A stretch of DNA of 64,000 nt, taken from NCBI GenBank assembly GCA_023055505.1, contig JALIRH010000018.1:10966646-11030645 (forward strand), given 5' to 3'. Position numbers and translations under genes: made by a program. Shown here one piece after another: positions 61,222-64,000 of this stretch (positions within the stretch are counted from its first letter, which is position 1; each line of letters starts with the position of its first letter). The notes below the pieces were generated by a model that was given only the letters and a program-made list of their open reading frames with translations, had not been told where the DNA came from and did no database searches. Origin of the DNA: Callipepla californica brunnescens. Lineage: Eukaryota; Chordata; Aves; Galliformes; Odontophoridae.

Positions 61222-61861
61222 AATTAACTAACTTTTCAGTGTCTAGGGTATTTAGAAAGAGTGAAATGCCAAACAAGAAAAGACAGGGACACACAGTTGT
61301 CTTGGTACATCTCTTCTTTCTTGAGCTGTATGACTGACTGTATTCTGTGAAGCTATCAAAGTGAAAACAGATTTCAGAAAGGAATTATCTCTTCTAATTA
61401 CGTCTTCTAAAAGTAAGCATGTGTTAGCTAAATAATAATTCTAAACTACTGAAATAACTCCACTGTAAAAGTGGCTCTGTATTAATTCTTTGCATAAAAT
61501 GAGGCGACTTCATATTAACTTTCTTTAAATGCTATGAAAAATAAAACTTGATCTGGATCTGGTTCCAAAAGGCAGAAGATTCTGGATTTTTTTTTCCTCT
61601 CTTGTAAAGGTTACATTATACTTACAACTGCATAATCATGCAGATCAATACTAATATTGACTTATTAATAATTAAGGAGCATTTTAATATTGTTATTCTT
61701 ATATTTGCAGTCAATATTAATTAACCTTATGAATTTTTAGTTACTGTTAGTTAATATGCTGCTTCCTACTACTAGTTTGGATATATCTGACATAATTGCA
61801 AAGTTAATTTGAGTTACATGTGTTTATTAAAAAAAAATCTGTTTTAATTCCCTTGTGAGAT

Positions 61862-62078
61862 AAGCAAAGGAAATTCTTTACTATGAGAGTGATGAGGCAA
61901 TAGAACAGGTTGTCAAGGGAAGTTGTGGATGACCCATACCTAAAAATGTTCAAGACTGGTTTGGATCTGGCTTTGGACATCCTTTTCTACTGGAGTGTAA
62001 CCCTGCCAATGTCGCAACAGGTTAGAACTATACAATTTTTATGGTCCCTTCCTACATAAATAGTTCCATGATTCTATG
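61862..62078 (+). mobile_element. CR1 LINE 3' fragment (about 215 bp)
   Basis: The order matches a CR1 3' end: ATGAGAGTGATGAGGCAATA, ACAGGTTGTCAAGGGAAGTT, CAAGACTGGTTTGGATCTGG, ATGGTCCCTTCCTAC and TCCATGATTCTATGA. The divergence suggests an older copy than that at 36.5 kb. Confidence 0.9.
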
Positions 62079-64000
62079 ACAGAGCTTTGAGTAGTATAGA
62101 AAAGCTGGCAGGTGTACAGATCAAATTTGATTTTGTATATAAAATTAAGATTCACCAACACTTGGAATATGATCCAAGGAATAATACAGTTTGGCCTCAT
62201 TCTGTTGATTTGCTCATTGAGAACGCCAACCTAGTACTTTCATGAAAAGCCAGGGAGAATTTTAGTTCCCCTCCAGTCTGTAGACAATACATAACCAATG
62301 AAAGACGTTTTCCAACGACGAATTCACAGATAAACAGGCAAGAGAGAAGCATAAACAGATACTTTTAAAAAGCATTTAATGGGACAAAATAGAAAAATAC
62401 CATTTGTTTTAAGGCCCCCTTCTTCTTGTCTTCTTCAAATGGGACTTTCACATGTGGTCTCACTTGGAACTGATAAGGATACAGCTAAAGGCAAAAACTT
62501 GTGAAGAAAGTGGAGTTGGAGGTGTAAGTTCTGGTATTAAAGTTGCAGGAGGATAGCAGACAACCTCATGGAAAAAAGCTAAACCTAGAAAGATTTATTG
62601 TTGGTTTTCTTTTTCTATAAAAATATATAAAATATATTTTTATAATATATATATAATTATATAATTATAATATATAATGTTTTTATATTTTAAATATATA
62701 AATGTTTTTATTTTTTAAATTATATATTTATATATATTTATGGTTGGGTTGAAAAAGGATCTCTCCTTTTGAGAAACCCTTGCACTGGGAATGGCAGTTC
62801 TGGGATATGTACTGCAGCTTTATAAGAAAGAGATCGCATTCATCACATCTGAATTACTGGAAAAGTACAAATGGTATGTCTGTCATGATGGCTTGACTGA
62901 TGATGAACAAGGTGAAGAGGCAGGAGAATCAGAACTCCTGCAACACAATGTGGAAGATTAATGCTAACTGTATCAGTATTGATGTCAGCAGTAGATTACA
63001 TATAATGAACTCTTTTAAGTAGTGTCAACAGCCAAAAAATTGAAAATGAGAAAGAAATGTGTGCAAAGAAATCACACAGACTGATAAACAATTGAATTTT
63101 AGAAGTTTATTACCAGTGTAGATGTATCTTGGTAATGCAGAATAGTTACAATTCAATTAGGAAATTCATCTGTTTCAGTATTCTAAACACAATATTATGG
63201 CTTCCAACAGAGGAAAAGAAATGGCTAGAAAATCAAGAAAAACTCACCCCTCAGTATCTTCTTTCTTGTTATTAGGATTCAGTGTTTTATCTGATGAATC
63301 CTCCAGAATGAAGGATATGGTTGTTTGCTATCTTGTATCTTGTATGTGTGAGGCTACTGACCCCATCTATAAATTCAAAGATATATATATGTGGTAAAAA
63401 TATTTCATATGATAGAGATTAATTCCTTAGATCTATGGTTTTGCTCTGTTTCTGTAATCTTTTTCAAGAATCTGTTATCTAACACTGAACTGAATTGCAG
63501 CTATCTATGTTACAGAGATAGAGTCCCTTACTGAAACTTTAACAGAAATGATAACACATTTTGAACGCTAAACTAATGTACTCTTGAAAGACTTTTAAAG
63601 AAGGATAGGATTCACAATATGATTCTAAAAGAAAGTGTAGAGGGCAGGCAATACTCATGTTCAGTAATAAATACAACCAATATACCCCCTTATACTAGAG
63701 GTGAGAAAAAGCTTTTAGTTACTTGGAGAATAAAAAATCTAAACTGGATAAAAATATCTTTTTAAGCAACACTGCATTTCAACAAAATGTTTTATCTGAT
63801 AGCAAAACATATGGTATCTAGCTCTCGGAGTTAAGTCACAGATAGATGGGAGTACTTTAGTATTGAAAATGATCTCTTTCTACTTATGAGCTGATATATC
63901 GATTTATACTCCTGACTGTAGGCATCAGACATACCTCCTTCCTCTTTACTTGCAGTAATGCTTTCAGGACATACACCATAATAGTGTCTCTCAGAAAACA
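62079..64000. other. AT-rich unassigned sequence to the window end
   Basis: No gene recognised. It includes the AT palindrome at 62,616-62,644, within an almost pure A/T stretch of 62,610-62,742, and small frames such as 63,197-63,397 without a motif. Confidence 0.5.
62616..62644. repeat. 13-bp inverted repeat with 3-nt spacer in an A/T-only stretch
   Basis: TATAAAAATATAT, AAA, ATATATTTTTATA. It lies at the start of about 130 bases made nearly only of A and T, an easily melting or slippage-prone region. Confidence 0.85.

Larger units (their letters stand above)
58691..61861. other. AT-rich unassigned sequence
   Basis: About 3.2 kb without a recognised gene. It contains the second copy of the unknown repeat (60,234-60,298) and a 20-bp palindrome (61,202-61,221). 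Frames are at most about 92 codons, with no motif. Confidence 0.5.

Overview
The window looks like AT-rich, gene-poor nuclear DNA of a bird, most likely chicken or another galliform. The main evidence is a set of CR1 LINE fragments. Several end in the avian CR1 3' signature (ATTCTATGATTCTATGATTCT or variants), and one carries a recognisable FADD reverse-transcriptase motif. Five short mariner copies of the type known in chicken (Galluhop/Mariner1_GG-like) and two solo LTRs of an ERVL-like retrovirus support the same assignment. The species and family names are recalled from general knowledge and were not searched.

I recognise no intact protein-coding host gene, tRNA, rRNA or CRISPR. Most open frames are below 100 codons and are chance frames, transposon remains or translations of simple repeats. 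The longest is 160 codons (minus strand, 52,939-53,421) and is unrecognised. The window could be intergenic or lie inside a large intron; the sequence alone does not decide.

Layout: 1-14 kb holds a 17-bp hairpin (348-395), mariner copies at 4.7, 9.1 and 11.7 kb, a minus-strand solo LTR (5,784-6,344) and a polypyrimidine tract (9.8 kb). 14-22.5 kb holds a candidate conserved regulatory stretch (14.1-14.5 kb), two minus-strand CR1 fragments (14.6 and 17.9-19.05 kb) and a fourth mariner copy (21.9 kb). 22.5-33 kb is mostly unassigned, with one CR1 tail at 27.4 kb. The second solo LTR is at 33,395-33,958 on the plus strand. A young-looking CR1 3' end lies at 36.5-37.2 kb. A 260-bp hexanucleotide array is at 38.0 kb, a fifth mariner copy at 42.8 kb, and about 10 kb of mainly unassigned sequence follows. 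53.8-58.7 kb is a CR1 cluster in which one copy is split by a nested second copy, and a third copy of the first copy's subfamily carries a small unknown insert. A last CR1 tail is at 61.9-62.1 kb.

The clearest structural results are the exact 5-bp target duplications around both solo LTRs, the common size and architecture of four mariner copies (519-550 bp, suggesting one deletion-derived non-autonomous family), the CR1-in-CR1 nesting, and the unknown short repeat shared by 58.5 and 60.2 kb. No system of cooperating genes is visible.
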